From Panax quinquefolius (lineage: Eukaryota > Streptophyta > Magnoliopsida > Apiales > Araliaceae), in NCBI GenBank assembly GCA_020205615.1, contig CM035169.1, positions 14,205,258 to 14,269,257 of the forward strand: a stretch of DNA of 64,000 nucleotides, in the 5' to 3' direction. The notes under the pieces are model-generated. The model did not search any database and had not been told where the DNA came from. It saw only the letters and a list, made by a program, of their open reading frames with translations. A program made the position numbers and the translations under genes. Shown in pieces: positions 1-10,470 of this stretch; position 1 is the stretch's first letter; each line of letters opens with the position of its first letter.

Positions 1-10
1 TATTATTCTA

Positions 11-246
11 TTGGAACATCCTCATCATGTGTTTTACACGGACTCGGTTCCGCCTTTATTATTATTACATTTGGAACATCCTGTTTGTGTGTTTTACACC
101 GGACTGGGTTCCGTCTTTATTATTATTCTGTTGGAACATCCTGCATGTGTTTTTACAGGACTCCTGGTTCCGCTTTATTATTATTCTATTGGAACATCCT
201 GTCTGCATGCGTTTCTGTGGGACTCGTTCCGTTATTTATTATTACA
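11..246 (+). repeat. 59-bp tandem repeat in LTR-B
   Basis: Four units begin with TTGGAACATCC at 11, 71, 131 and about 188, and a fifth partial unit starts near 247. Each contains a GGACTCGGTTCCG-like core and a TTTATTATTATT spacer. Equivalent arrays occur in the other LTR-B copies (22540-22790, 33460-33720, 38270-38540, 62290-62560). The array lies downstream of the LTR TATA box, so it is in the transcribed leader. Confidence 0.8.
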
Positions 247-1137
247 TTGGAATAACTTTTTGCTTGTCAAGGCCTATCGCATGCATGGTGATTTCTTTTG
301 TTATTCCATTCTTTATTATACCCAAATTGGTTAAAACTTTGACTTACTATACTCCATGAAATTAGTAGAATATCCTTGATATTTGCATTTCATCCAAAGA
401 TCTTTTCATGGAAATATTCTTCCGATCATTCTTGAATTTTACTCTACAAAACAAAGATCATGTTGACAATTTGACGTTAATAATTCTGGATAAAATAATT
501 CTTGAACTTGTTTTATTGAATTCTTATATCATTGTCATCATCCTCATGTTTATATTATGTTGAAAGTCATCTCGTGGCTTTGTAGTGCATAGATGGACTT
601 GGTATGATTATGACGAGAGACTATTCGGTGTAATCATGACCGTAATGTTACAAATGATGTGATAAAAATCCTCGATTAGTAGTAGTGCATTGATGGACAA
701 TTGTTGGCATGATCATGACCATTAATGAATACACAACTATTCTCGGCCCGTAGTGCATGAATAATTGTGGTCGTGATACTAAAGAATATCCTCGTCAGTA
801 GTGCGGGGTGATTCGATGATGTGGAATATTTATTAAAGTTTGAGTCTCGGCTATAATGTTGATGAAAAACCTTTAAATCATAAAAGATAGTAGATTTTAT
901 TTTCTACTGACTTTTTTAATGGATTGTTGGTTCCGTTGTAGTTAAACTTGATGTTCATTATATCTTATCGCTTTAACATCATTGTAGGCTAATGATAATT
1001 TATTCGCATTATCTTAGTCATAATATTTCTTCTTGAGCTAGTTGAGCTCACCCTTTCTTTCATTTATTCTCTTCAGAAATGAGAATATAGTCGGACGAGT
1101 CTGGGAACGGAGTAATGGTCCGTAGGATAGCATTAGT

Positions 1138-1186
1138 AGTCCTCACTATTCTATGAAATAGTGTGATAATAATTATAATGAGGACT
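1138..1186 (+). other. Stem-loop near LTR-B 3' end
   Basis: AGTCCTCA (1138-1145) pairs with TGAGGACT (1179-1186). Inside this, CACTATT (1144-1150) pairs with AAATAGTG (1156-1163). The same fold is recognisable in other LTR-B copies and, with covarying bases, in LTR-A. It lies in the U5-like region before the LTR end. Its role is unknown; RNA packaging, primer-site presentation or 3'-end formation are possible. Confidence 0.6.
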
Positions 1187-1347
1187 CCTTTTGAGTTTGT
1201 ATATATCTATCTAGACAATATTTGTATTCAAACTCACGCTTATGTCAGATTGCATACCTACGCTTATATTAGTAAGTTGATTTAAATTACGCACCATGTC
1301 TCGACTACCCAAGATGGGTGATGTATACCTAATTTTGGGGTGTCACA

Positions 1348-1511
1348 AAATACTTGCACATACATACACATACATAGAACTCATTTTATTAATTAGATAC
1401 TCCACTTAATAAACTATATACGTAGCGCAAGTGTAAATAATGTGAAAATATATAATCAAATGAGCCTATAAAAAAATTTGAAATAGTAAAATTATAGTTT
1501 CACAGGCAGAG
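1348..1511. other. Non-repeat sliver between two LTRs
   Basis: These 164 bp of AT-rich sequence lie between the end of a plus LTR-B and the terminus of a minus LTR-A. They resemble nothing else in the window. No coding or RNA gene is visible. This is probably ancestral host DNA or a remnant of another element. Confidence 0.5.
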
Positions 1512-4311
1512 TGTTACGCCCCCAAAATAGGTATACATCGCTCATTTTGAGTCTCCAAATACATGGTACAAAAACAACTACAACTTTATTAATATAATTG
1601 TCGTGCAAAATACGACAACACATAAACTGTGAGTTTAAATACAAATATTATCTTCTAGACAATATTCACACTCAAATAAGTCCTCATTATAATTATTGAT
1701 ACACTATTTTATAAAATAGTGAGGACTACTAAAACAACTGTCTTGAACCATCACTTCACACCCCGACTAGTTCCTGCTATATTCTCGTCTCCTGAGAAGA
1801 AAAATGGAACAACAAGAAAAAGGGTGAGCTCAACTAGCCCAGTAAAGAACATTATTACTAAGATAATATAGAACAAATTATTGTTAGTCCTCAACATGAA
1901 AAAATCTAATAGAATACAATAGACAACCAGTTTTAAATCAATCTTCGCAGCGGAAATAATAATTCATTAGAAGAGTTAAGTAGAGAATGCAAACTACTAT
2001 CTTCTATATATGAATTTAAAAGTTCATCACCGATATTTTATCCCTGTAACATCAATCAATATATATCTAGAATCAAATATTCATCTTTGCATTACAGGCC
2101 AAAGATATTCATCAGTTGGTCATGTTCATCTAAACACCTGTTCATCTTTGCACTACGAGCCAAAGATATTAATCAGTCGGTCATGTTCATCTTAACACAT
2201 GTTCATCTTTGCACTACGAGCCAAAGATATTCATCAAGAAATCATTCATCTTTGCACTACAGGCCAAAGATATTCAGTAATATCATCATTTAAGAATGAT
2301 GATGATGAAAAATATTTTAAAGAAAACGAATCCAGTGAAACAAAATAACAAGTATTAAGAATTCGTACTTTAAATAATCCCAGTTCAAAAATACTTCATA
2401 AATAACCAGATTGGAGTAAAATTCAAGAATGAAGATCAAAACATAGATCCAATCAAAGATAGGAATCATAACCGACAATCTTGGACACAAAAAAAAATTT
2501 AATTTTTCGTGAATAATTATCAGATATCGTGAATATTGCCGATACGTGAATAAGTAACTCCAAACCTCAAAAGATAGAAATTTCACAAAAAATATCATCA
2601 CGCTTGACGTGAATAGTACTAAATGAATAAGAACTTCGTGAATAAGAACTCATGAATAGTAACTTTCCGATATGAAAAAGTTCTAAATTTGATAAAAAGT
2701 TCCAATCAATATTTCGGCATAATGATATTGAAGAAATAATATCATTTTTTAAAAAATAATATCCCTTACCTCAGAAAGAATAGTACTTCTGACTGGAATA
2801 TTGGATATAGTGCTGAAAGAACTTGCACCGTATAGCAATACTCAAAGTACTAAAATACTAACAAATACGCTCGATATTATAGAGAGAGAAAGAGAGAGAA
2901 ATCTTTAGTTTCTAGTGTGATTTTCAATTCTAACCCAAGCACCCTATTTATAGGAAAATGCTTTAACACCAAAAAGCAGTAAAATTTAATATAATATTAA
3001 TATTTATATTATAAATTCTCTACGCACACTTAGCATCTGAAATCAGCCACCTAATCATATGTTAAATGAGTCCCAACAATGTAAAAAACGTTTTTGTTAA
3101 TATAATTATTTAAAACTTTCAAAAATCAATTATTCTTGAACCTCAGAACTTCAATAATTCATAATAAATAGCCATTTTATCAGAAAATTCGAATCTCACG
3201 ACTTTTTATAGGAAATTCAATTCTCTACAACTTTACAGAAGAAAGTTTTTCCAAATTTCAAACAGAAATTGACCGAAATTCATAAACGGGCAATTTTACA
3301 GGCTATAATCAAATTTCAGTCAAGAAATGGGGTCCACCGACACACAAAACATGTGTTAAACAATTTTTATAACAAAAATACTCTTCCTCCTCATATACTC
3401 ATATATCCCACATTCATTGTAAAAATATCATCATTATTATATTATAATAATATAATAAAATATTATTTTATCAAAAAAGATAAAATATCGATTTTCAACA
3501 ATTGTCACTTTAAAATTTTCTCCATCTATATCCACATAAAATCAATATTTTCCTCATCATATAAATCAATAATTAATTATTCATAAATAATATTACGAGA
3601 ATCACAAAGATCGCAACCAGTAGCTCTGTGAAAGAGGGGGCTTTCCAATAAGAATTCTCTCTTACTTACTAGCGCTTGTGATTAGGTGACCAAACCTCTC
3701 CTTGATGCGAACTTTCTAGACATTGCCAATAATGTTTCTAATAATATTGTTCGGATAATATGAATTATTGCTTCGATAATGGAAAATACGTGTAGTGACA
3801 ATTATCAAAACAACGGTAATATAAAATATCAACGCAACAATTATTGAATCAATAAAATAAAATAATCGAATAAAGAATTCATCGTAACAATTATTGAGTA
3901 GTGCCTTCACGTAAGAATCAATAATTAGTGCAATACCATATCTTCTTTAACGTGCAACAACGATATTATCGTGTTTTAACCCGCAAGGGTATTCCAACAA
4001 ATTGTTATCTTGTAACAACTTCTGTAGATTATTTATAAATAACTTATACTTGTCGTTTTCTTCATCCAATCGCTTTCCGTTATGGGGCCCACACAAGGCT
4101 GCGCCGTCGTACGAATATTCCCCAATAGCAAGAATATTCCACACCAAACGAATATTCTCCGACAACAATGAGTATTTTATAACCACTTGTTTATTTAAAA
4201 TATTTGCGCATTTTACCCATAACTAACCACATTAATCAAATCAACCCTTACTATTTCAAAATGATAAATAGAGGAAATTAAATTTCAATTATTAATAATT
4301 GGGGTCTTACA
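1512..4311 (-). repeat. LTR-A (3' LTR of minus element)
   Basis: Its minus-strand 5' end is TGTAAGACCCC (RC at 4301-4311) and its 3' end is GGGGGCGTAACA (RC from 1512). It is 2.8 kb. It contains short ATTCACG-type repeats (RC, about 2595-2665), the CAAAGATGAA-type tandem units (RC, about 2080-2280) and a TATA box. The other LTR of this element is 17330-20102. Confidence 0.9.
2944..2952 (-). promoter_or_regulatory. LTR TATA box
   Basis: On the minus strand it reads TATAAATAG. It lies about 1.36 kb inside the LTR and is followed by a conserved GAATTGAAAATCACAC stretch seen in all LTR-A copies. It is the likely core promoter for element transcription. Confidence 0.7.
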
Positions 4312-4324
4312 ACCTCCCCTCCTT
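4312..4324 (-). other. Polypurine tract (minus)
   Basis: The minus strand reads AAGGAGGGGAGGT directly before the LTR start TGTAAGACC. This is the plus-strand DNA primer position of an LTR retrotransposon. Confidence 0.85.
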
Positions 4325-4568
4325 ATGAAATTTCGTCCTCGAAAATAACGTGACGCACTGTGTTTCAAAAAAGATGAGGATACCTCGCTTTCATTTCCGC
4401 TTTCAACTCCTGTGTCATTTCCTCAATAGCATGGTTTCTCCACAAAACTTTAACTTGTGGTATGACCTTCGTCATATAGACATGCTCCTTCCTATCCAAA
4501 ATCTTGACAGTAATTTCTTCATACGCTCACTTCTACTATCTCGTCCTGCCTAACTCAATAAAATGGTT
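4325..4568 (-). pseudogene. Integrase tail and chromodomain, cut by insertion
   Basis: The minus-strand translation gives pieces of the chromovirus chromodomain, including IPQVKVLWRNHAIEEMT-like and RYPHL-like segments. It ends just before the conserved GAGGACGAAATTTCATAAGG that precedes the PPT. Upstream the frame is interrupted at about 4568 by the LTR of the nested plus element and resumes at 14546. In chromoviruses this domain binds modified histone tails and steers integration toward heterochromatin. Frameshifts make this copy non-functional as read. Confidence 0.8.
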
Positions 4569-5787
4569 CGTATAAGACCTCAAATTTTTTAAATAAAAAG
4601 GAATTTCCTTTATTTATTATTTTGAAATAAGTAAGGTTGATTTGATTAATGTGGATAGTTAAGGGTTAAATAATGCAAATATTTCAAAATAAGTAAGTGG
4701 TTATAAAATATTCATTTTTGCTTGGAATATTCGCTTTATCGTGGAATATTCGTCATCGCTTAGAATATTCGTACGGCTTAAAATGCAGCGTGTGTGGGCC
4801 CCATAACTGAAAGCGATCGATGGATGAAGAAAACTACAAATATAAGTCAAGTTAAAAATAATCTATGTAGCTTCATACAAGTAAGATCATTGAATACCCG
4901 CCGGGTTAAAATACAAAGAATACGCTGTGGTCAGTACAAAGAAGACACTCAGATTGCATGTGATTGTTGAATTATTGATCCTTACGTAAGAAGGCACTAC
5001 TCAATAATTTTTACAAGAGTTATCGTCAATATTTTATTTTATCGATTCAATAATCACAGTTGATATTTTATATTATCGTTGTTCAATAATTGTCATCGAC
5101 ATTATTCCATTATCGATCAATAATTCATATTATTTAAATAATATTATTAGATAAAGATTATCATTGGCAATGTCTAGAAAGTTCTCACAAGGAGAGGTTC
5201 ATCACCTAATCATGCAAGCCAAGAAGGAGAACTTTATCTGAAAGCCCCTTCTTTCCTCGAAACTACCGGTCATTATAATCAGGATTCTCGTGAATATTAT
5301 TTGTGAATAATTAATTATTGATTCATATGATAAAGAAATATTTATTTTATGTGAATATAAATGATGGATTTATTTATGGTTATAAATGAAGAAATTATTA
5401 TTGAGGTATTTTATCAAGATTTTTTACCGTATTGGAGGTATTAAAAATTAAATCGTGGGTTTCAGATATATTATGGGGTTATAATTTTAATCCGACCGCT
5501 GGATTGTGGTAATTTTTGGGTATGTTATACATACATAAGTTAAGTATATGTCCACAAATTTTGAACCGTTAAAATGCACGAATGATTTGTTGTGAATTTT
5601 AAGAGGTGTCGGATTCGAAAATTAGGTTTATAATTGATTTGGTGGAAAATTCTAGAATTGAGTGGGCCCCACTTGTGGTTGGTGAAGAAATGTGCTGAAT
5701 TTTATTTCAAATGTGGTGGGTGGCAATAGTAGCGAGTAGTAAAGCCATCGTAAACAGTTGAGTCCGCTTTCTACGCTAACATTTTCC

Positions 5788-5796
5788 TATAAATAG
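5788..5796 (+). promoter_or_regulatory. LTR TATA box
   Basis: TATAAATAG is followed 10-25 bp later by AGAATTGAAAATCACACC, a block conserved in every LTR-A. It is the likely promoter of element 1. The transcribed leader to the LTR end would be about 1.4 kb. Confidence 0.7.
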
Positions 5797-6063
5797 AGGC
5801 TAAGTTAGAATTGAAAATCACACCGTAAACAAAGTTTTCTTCTTTCTCTCTCTATATTATCGAGCGTATTTTGTGAGTATTTAGATACTTTGAGAGTCAT
5901 TGCTTTAGTACAAGTTTCATTCAAAGATCACTTCCGACCTTTCCTTCCGAAAGACTTGATTCTTTTCGAGGTAAGGATGTTATTTTCTTTTCGTGATGAT
6001 ATTATTTCTTCAATATCATTATACCGAAATATTGGTTGGAACTTTTATCAAATTTGGAACTTT

Positions 6064-6275
6064 TCATGTCGGAGTTACTATTCATGAGTTATTATTCACG
6101 AAAGTTATTATTCATGAGTTACTATTCACGAGTTACTATCTCACGCAGTACTATTCATGTAAGTTGTGAAAATGTTTTTTGTGGAATTTCATCTTTTGGT
6201 GTCGAGTTACTATTCACGATATTTTCAAGACTATTCAATGATATCTGACTATTCACGATACTCTGACTATTCATC
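6064..6275 (+). repeat. ATTCACGA short tandem repeats in LTR-A1
   Basis: About five units of GTTACTATTCACGA (period about 16 bp, with ATTCATGA variants) are followed after about 55 bp by three GACTATTCACGATACT-like units. The same two-block array is at 13425-13620, 45705-45900 and 51560-51755. The first block is reduced to a single unit in A2 LTRs, for example 36290-36360. Confidence 0.75.
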
Positions 6276-6416
6276 GAAAAATAAAATTTCTTCTTTTCGT
6301 CTAAAATATCTATTCCGGATACTAGCTTTGATTGTATCCATGTTTTGATCATTCTCAATTTTACACCACTATGATTATTTTGAGGTATTGTTGGATATGG
6401 ATAAAACAAAGTACGA

Positions 6417-6435
6417 ATCCTTAATCCTTAATCCT
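6417..6435 (+). repeat. TTAATCC heptamer repeats
   Basis: The heptamer AATCCTT is repeated, giving TCCTTAATCCTTAATCCTC. It is present at the same place in all LTR-A copies (13783, 26286, 36505, 46034, 51900, 53655, 61000), with four units at 36505. Confidence 0.7.
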
Positions 6436-6499
6436 CGTCATTTTGTTTCACCGATTCGCTTCTTTAAAATATTTTTCATCATCCTCGATCTTAAATGAT

Positions 6500-6690
6500 G
6501 ATATTATTGAATATCTTTGGCCCGTAGTGTAAAAAGATGAATGATTTCGAAAGAATATCTTTGGCACAGTAGTGCAAAAGATGAACAGTGTTGAGATGAA
6601 TAATGACCGATCGATGAATATCTTTGGCTCAGAAGTACGAAGATAATTGTTTTATTTGAGATGAATATTGATTGATGTTACAGGATAAAA
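6500..6690 (+). repeat. CAAAGATGAA tandem units in LTR-A
   Basis: Three degenerate units contain GAATATCTTTGGCCC followed by AGTGCAAAGATGAA, separated by TGAATNNGACCGATCGA. The unit number varies between LTRs: three here, and five or six at 46130-46440. Related units on the minus strand are at 2080-2280 and 17890-18090. Confidence 0.7.
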
Positions 6691-7202
6691 TTTTGATGAT
6701 GGATTTGTTAAATTCATAGATTATAGTAGATTTCATTCTCTACGTAACTTCTTCTATGAATTATTATTTCAACGCGAATATTGATCCAAAACTTGTTGCC
6801 TATCAGTATTCTATTAAATTTTTCCCTCGTCAAGACTAACGATAATTTGTTGTATATTATCTTAGTCATAATATTCTTTACCGAGCTAGTTGAGCTCACC
6901 CTTTTCCATGTTGTTCCATTTTTCTTCTCGTGAGGCGAGAATGTAGCGAGTACTAGCCTGTGGTATGGAATGAAGATTCTAGAGAGAGTTGTTTAGTAGT
7001 CCTCACCATTTTGTAAAATAATGAATCAATAATGTGATGAGGATTTATTTGAGTATAGATATTGTCTAGAAGATAATATTTGTATTCAAACTCACAGCTT
7101 TATTGTTGTAATAATAAAGTTGTAGTTGTTTTACTTGCACTCATGTATTTGGCGCACTCGTGAATGGGTGTCAGTGTATACCTATTTGGGGGCGGCTACG
7201 GT

Positions 7203-7214
7203 TGGTATCGTAGC
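7203..7214 (+). other. Primer binding site
   Basis: TTGGTATCGTAGC follows the LTR end. The plant tRNA-iMet complement is TGGTATCAGAGC. All plus copies here show CGTAG instead of CAGAG, a recurrent discordance discussed in the findings. Confidence 0.8.
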
Positions 7215-7385
7215 TAGGGATATGATCTCCGCGGAGATCGTGGAATGTAACTCAGAGGGAGAGACGAAAAATCCTTCGCTAAAGTGTCCTACCTAAGTTT
7301 TATTTGTTAGTTGGTCAAGATATAGGAATATTATGTGATATATTGATTTCTTTAATTAACCTTGTTTTTGCCGATGATTTGAGAA

Positions 7386-8600
7386 ATGTCGAATCGAGAA
7401 TATTAATAAAGGGAGTAAATGAGACCGTGGAGATGCCTCACATTTCACCAACGAGGAGAACGCATAACAGTGGCAATGTTCCTCCCTGTGAACAACACCA
7501 TGGGAGCAGAATGATGAACGAGGATGTTTAGAAGTTTTTTGCGGCTCATGCAAAAATCGCATTTGAGAGACTTCGTGTTCAAAATACAGGAGAAATGATA
7601 ATAATTCACGGGTTGTCACGTGCAAGGCTTCAAAGAGTCAGGACCACCAGAATTTAAGGGAAAGCCAGATCCGATCACATGGAAACACGGTCAAGCAAAT
7701 TACCAAGATATTCGATGTCTTGGGATGCACGGAGAACAGAAGGTTCCATTCGCCACCTTTATGTTCCGTGGCGGCGAGACTATCGGTGGGAGTCTCGTAG
7801 CGTACCTATCCAACGCACTCAAAGATGTCTTGAGACGTTTCAGAGACTATTTAATGACAAATACTTTCCGAAAGTGTTCAATACGTATGAAGGAAGTGGA
7901 GTTCATCGATTGAACAAAACAATGACGGTGTCTCAAAGACGAGGCAAAGTTTGCGGAGAGTTATCCGTGTTCGCACCTCATTTGGTGGAGGATGAGGAAC
8001 GTATGACGCGGATGTTTCTTAGAGGTTCAAAACCCAGATACGCCAAAGATCTCATTTCTCATAAACTTCTCTTTATTCGAGATGTTGTAATGTGGCTCAA
8101 TTATTGTAGCGAGATAACGAGTGCGGTCAACCGAGGACCATAACCGGATCGCATTCGTAGATAGCAAGTATAGCAAGTAATAATGATAACTCATGAGAAA
8201 GAAATGACGACCGTAAATGGTAACCACTCCGTGGTAATCATGGCCAATGAAAATGAAGAAGCGAAGTTAGGAGGAGATTTTAAAAAGAGGAGATTTAACA
8301 ACGACTATGTGAAGACGACGCGTCAGTCTTAACAACCGGTTCTATGGGGAGGAGATCGACCACCCATTATACGCTACAAATGCGGAAAAGAGGACATATC
8401 GGGCCCAAACCGCCTACAACAGCTTCAGGTATGCTATAGTTGTGGAAAGGAAGGACATATCGCCGAGATCAGATGCAGAATAAACCTAGTTCGGGGGGAC
8501 GGTGACTCAAAAAGATCGCCCCGTAAAAGTCAAAGTCAACGATTCCGGAAGAAGCGTTTGTTGTGACTGGTCATAATGCGAGGAACCCAAACGAGGTTAT
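7386..8600 (+). pseudogene. gag: gag of element 1 (frameshifted)
   Basis: This encodes the capsid/nucleocapsid polyprotein that packages element RNA. The ATG at 7386 begins MSNRE-like sequence conserved in the copies at 27233, 47171 and 54634. The capsid part lies at about 7620-8120 and is split over several frames (pieces such as FNDKYFPK and EGSGVHRL). Two tandem CCHC zinc knuckles lie at about 8370-8475, visible as CYSCGKEGHIAEI in the second. Knuckle one has the form C-x2-C-x4-H but its final Cys is unclear in this copy. gag probably continues in frame into pol, as in other chromoviruses. Multiple 1-base indels prevent a single frame. Confidence 0.85.
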
Positions 8601-9160
8601 CACGGGTAAGCTATTTATAAATTCTCATGTTTATACCTTACTTGATACCCCTGTACCCATTCATTTATCTCTCCGCATAAAGCTCAATGCTTAAACTCGA
8701 CTCCAGAGAAATTAGACTTTGATCTATCTGTGGAAACTCCGTTAGAGAAACTTTCATCACATCCAATCGTTTATAAATCTTGTTTGATTCAAGTTGGCAC
8801 CATTACTCACCGGCCGAATTTTATCTCTTTAAAGATACTTGCTTTTGATGTGATTTTAGTGGATCGATTGGTTAACTACTCATCACGCCAAAATTGATTG
8901 TTTCTCGTAGGTCATTGGTTTCATATTCCTAACCAACCTCGTCAGTATTTAATTCAAGCAACTAAACCATTAAAATCAATCAATTATCATATCTAATCAT
9001 AAAGCTTATTCGCTTATCGAAAAACTGATGTCAAGCTTTCTTAGCCCATGTTATGGATTTGAATAAAGACACGCCAAATTTGAATAATATTCTGTTGTTA
9101 TTGACTTTCCGACGATTTCAAGAACTTCCTGCCTACCCCGTAACGTGAAGTTGAATTTTA
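8601..9160 (+). pseudogene. Aspartic protease region of element 1
   Basis: This corresponds to the retropepsin that cleaves the gag-pol polyprotein. The active-site D-T-G-A-T-H-S-F stretch lies at about 8640-8665 but is garbled here (GATACCCCTGTACCC); it is recognised by alignment with the other copies. Downstream come LDFD.S.ETPLEKL-like and TTHHAKIDC-like segments typical of the protease/RT linker. Frameshifted. Confidence 0.75.
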
Positions 9161-9990
9161 TCGATCTTGAACTCAGCACAAAGCCCATTTCTAAAACCCC
9201 ATATCGAATGGCTCCTATTGAACTTCGGGAGTTAAAGGTCCAACTACAGTGAATTGTTGGACACCCGCTTTATCTGGCCCCCTAGTACATCTCCTTGGGG
9301 TGCTCTTCTCGCTTTATTCAGAAAGAAAAAGACGGAGTATGCGACTTTTGATCGACTTCGAATTGAACCATGTCACCATCAAGAATAGGTATCCTCTACC
9401 TGTATTGATGACTTGTTCGACCAACAGTAAGGGCACAATTCTTTTCAAAATCGATCTTCGCTCCGGATATCATCAAATTTTAAAATTAGAATCGAGGATA
9501 TTCCAAAGACGCGCGTGTAACCTGTGATGGGCATTATGAATTCTTAGTCATGTCTTTCGGACTAACTAATGCTCCTCGCGGCTTTCATGGATATGATGAA
9601 CCGAAAGTATTCAAGGAATATTTGGATCTGGCCTATTGTTGTTTCTTTATCAATGACATCCTTATATATTCCAAAAGTCGTGAAGATCATGAGCACCATT
9701 TGAAGTCGGTACTCCAAAGGCTTCGTGAAAACCAACTATATGCCAAATCAAGAAATGCGAGTTCGCTAGAGGAAGTAGCATTTCTTGGGCATGTGGTGTC
9801 AAAACATGGAGTATCTGCTGATCCCGCCGAAGATCAAGCAATACAAAGTAGGAGCAACCAAGCCGCATGATCAAGCGTGAGCTTTTTGGCTTAATTTGGT
9901 TATTATCGAGATTTGTGGAAGGGTTTTCTCTAATCGCTACTCCATTAACTCAAATTAACTCGAAAGGATATGAAATTCGCTTGGGGCGAA
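9161..9990 (+). pseudogene. pol: Reverse transcriptase of element 1
   Basis: This is the RNA-dependent DNA polymerase domain. Recognisable blocks are RMAPIELRELKVQL near 9205, RKRRSMRLLIDFELNHVTIKNRYPLP near 9325-9410, KIDLRSGYHQ near 9450, VMSFGLTNAP near 9550 and the catalytic box at 9646-9657, which reads F-I-N-D where the family has F-[IV]-D-D. The connection block LSRFVEGFS follows near 9900. At least six frame changes are visible. The D-to-N reading may be error, because the same site reads FIDD at 29499-29510. Confidence 0.9.
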
Positions 9991-10470
9991 GAAGAATTTG
10001 AGAAAAGTTTCCAAGAGCTTAAGAGAGACTTATTTCTAAGACTTTTGTTCTAACAATACCATCCGGTTCGGATGGATTTGTTATCTACAAATGATGCTTC
10101 GTGCAAAGGGTTGGGATGTGTTCTCATGCAACGTGGGAAAGTCATAGCCTATGCCTCGCGACAACTTAAAGAGTATGAGAGGAATTATCCTACCAATGAT
10201 CTAGAGTCACAGCAATGGTCGTTTTCAAGCTTAAAGATATGGAGGCACTATCTATATGGGGAGAAAGTGGATATATTCGCACCATAAAAGCCTTAAATAT
10301 TTCTTCACTCAAAAAGAACTCAACACGCTACAGCTGACGCACGCTCGAGCTATTGAAAGACTACTGACCACACTTTCAATACCATCCCCGTAAAGTTTAA
10401 CGTGGTAAATTGATCGATTGAGAGTAAGATCATATCGGAACGAAAAGCGATGATGTCAAGTATACGCGTA
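9991..10470 (+). pseudogene. pol: RNase H of element 1
   Basis: This is the RNase H domain that degrades the RNA template. A long open stretch from about 10072 to 10287 carries [43 protein letters not shown], and then KSLKYF after a break. The first catalytic Asp of the T-D-A motif is present. The Glu that normally lies in the D-L-E-L segment reads DLES. The region after about 10290 leads into the linker to integrase and is frameshifted. Confidence 0.85.

Larger units (their letters stand above)
1..1347 (+). mobile_element. LTR-B, 3' part, plus strand (window-truncated)
   Basis: This is the downstream part of a long terminal repeat, matching the LTR at 21486-23947 from about its position 1080 onward. 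It ends in the same GGGGTGTCACA terminus, with CA at 1346-1347. Its TATA box and 5' end lie outside the window. It contains a 59-bp tandem array, several copies of a GTAGTGCATAGATGGAC-type unit (about 580-810) and a stem-loop near the end. No primer binding site follows it, so it is a 3' LTR or a solo LTR. Confidence 0.85.
4569..7200 (+). repeat. LTR-A1, 5' LTR of element 1
   Basis: It starts at TATAAGACCTC, a degraded TGTAAGACCCC, and ends at a degraded GGGGGCGCCACA just before the PBS. It matches 11942-14545 along its whole length. It contains a TATA box, ATTCACGA repeats, a CAAAGATGAA tandem array and TTAATCC repeats. Confidence 0.9.

Noticed and set aside
545..830. CRISPR-like array from regularly spaced GTAGTGCAT units
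   Set aside because: Spacing is irregular, repeats are degenerate, the units are a normal part of every LTR-B, and this is eukaryotic DNA.
1138..1186. Rho-independent terminator
   Set aside because: The hairpin shape is similar but the context is a plant LTR, it is not GC-rich and no T-run follows.
2317..2601. Open frame of 94 codons on the minus strand, and similar short frames inside LTRs
   Set aside because: These lie within LTR leader repeats, are AT-driven, are not conserved in frame between LTR copies and have no recognisable domain.
3947..4186. Pair of overlapping opposite frames near 4 kb (79 and 74 codons)
   Set aside because: They are in the LTR U3-like region with GAATATTC repeats. 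Equivalent regions of the other LTRs do not keep the frames.
6417..6435. Telomere-like (CCCTAAA)n sequence
   Set aside because: The heptamer is TTAATCC with only three to four copies, fixed within LTR-A. It is not a telomeric repeat.
7356..7625. Antisense open frame across gag
   Set aside because: It is a mirror of gag coding sequence, is not conserved in length in the other copies and has no start context or domain.
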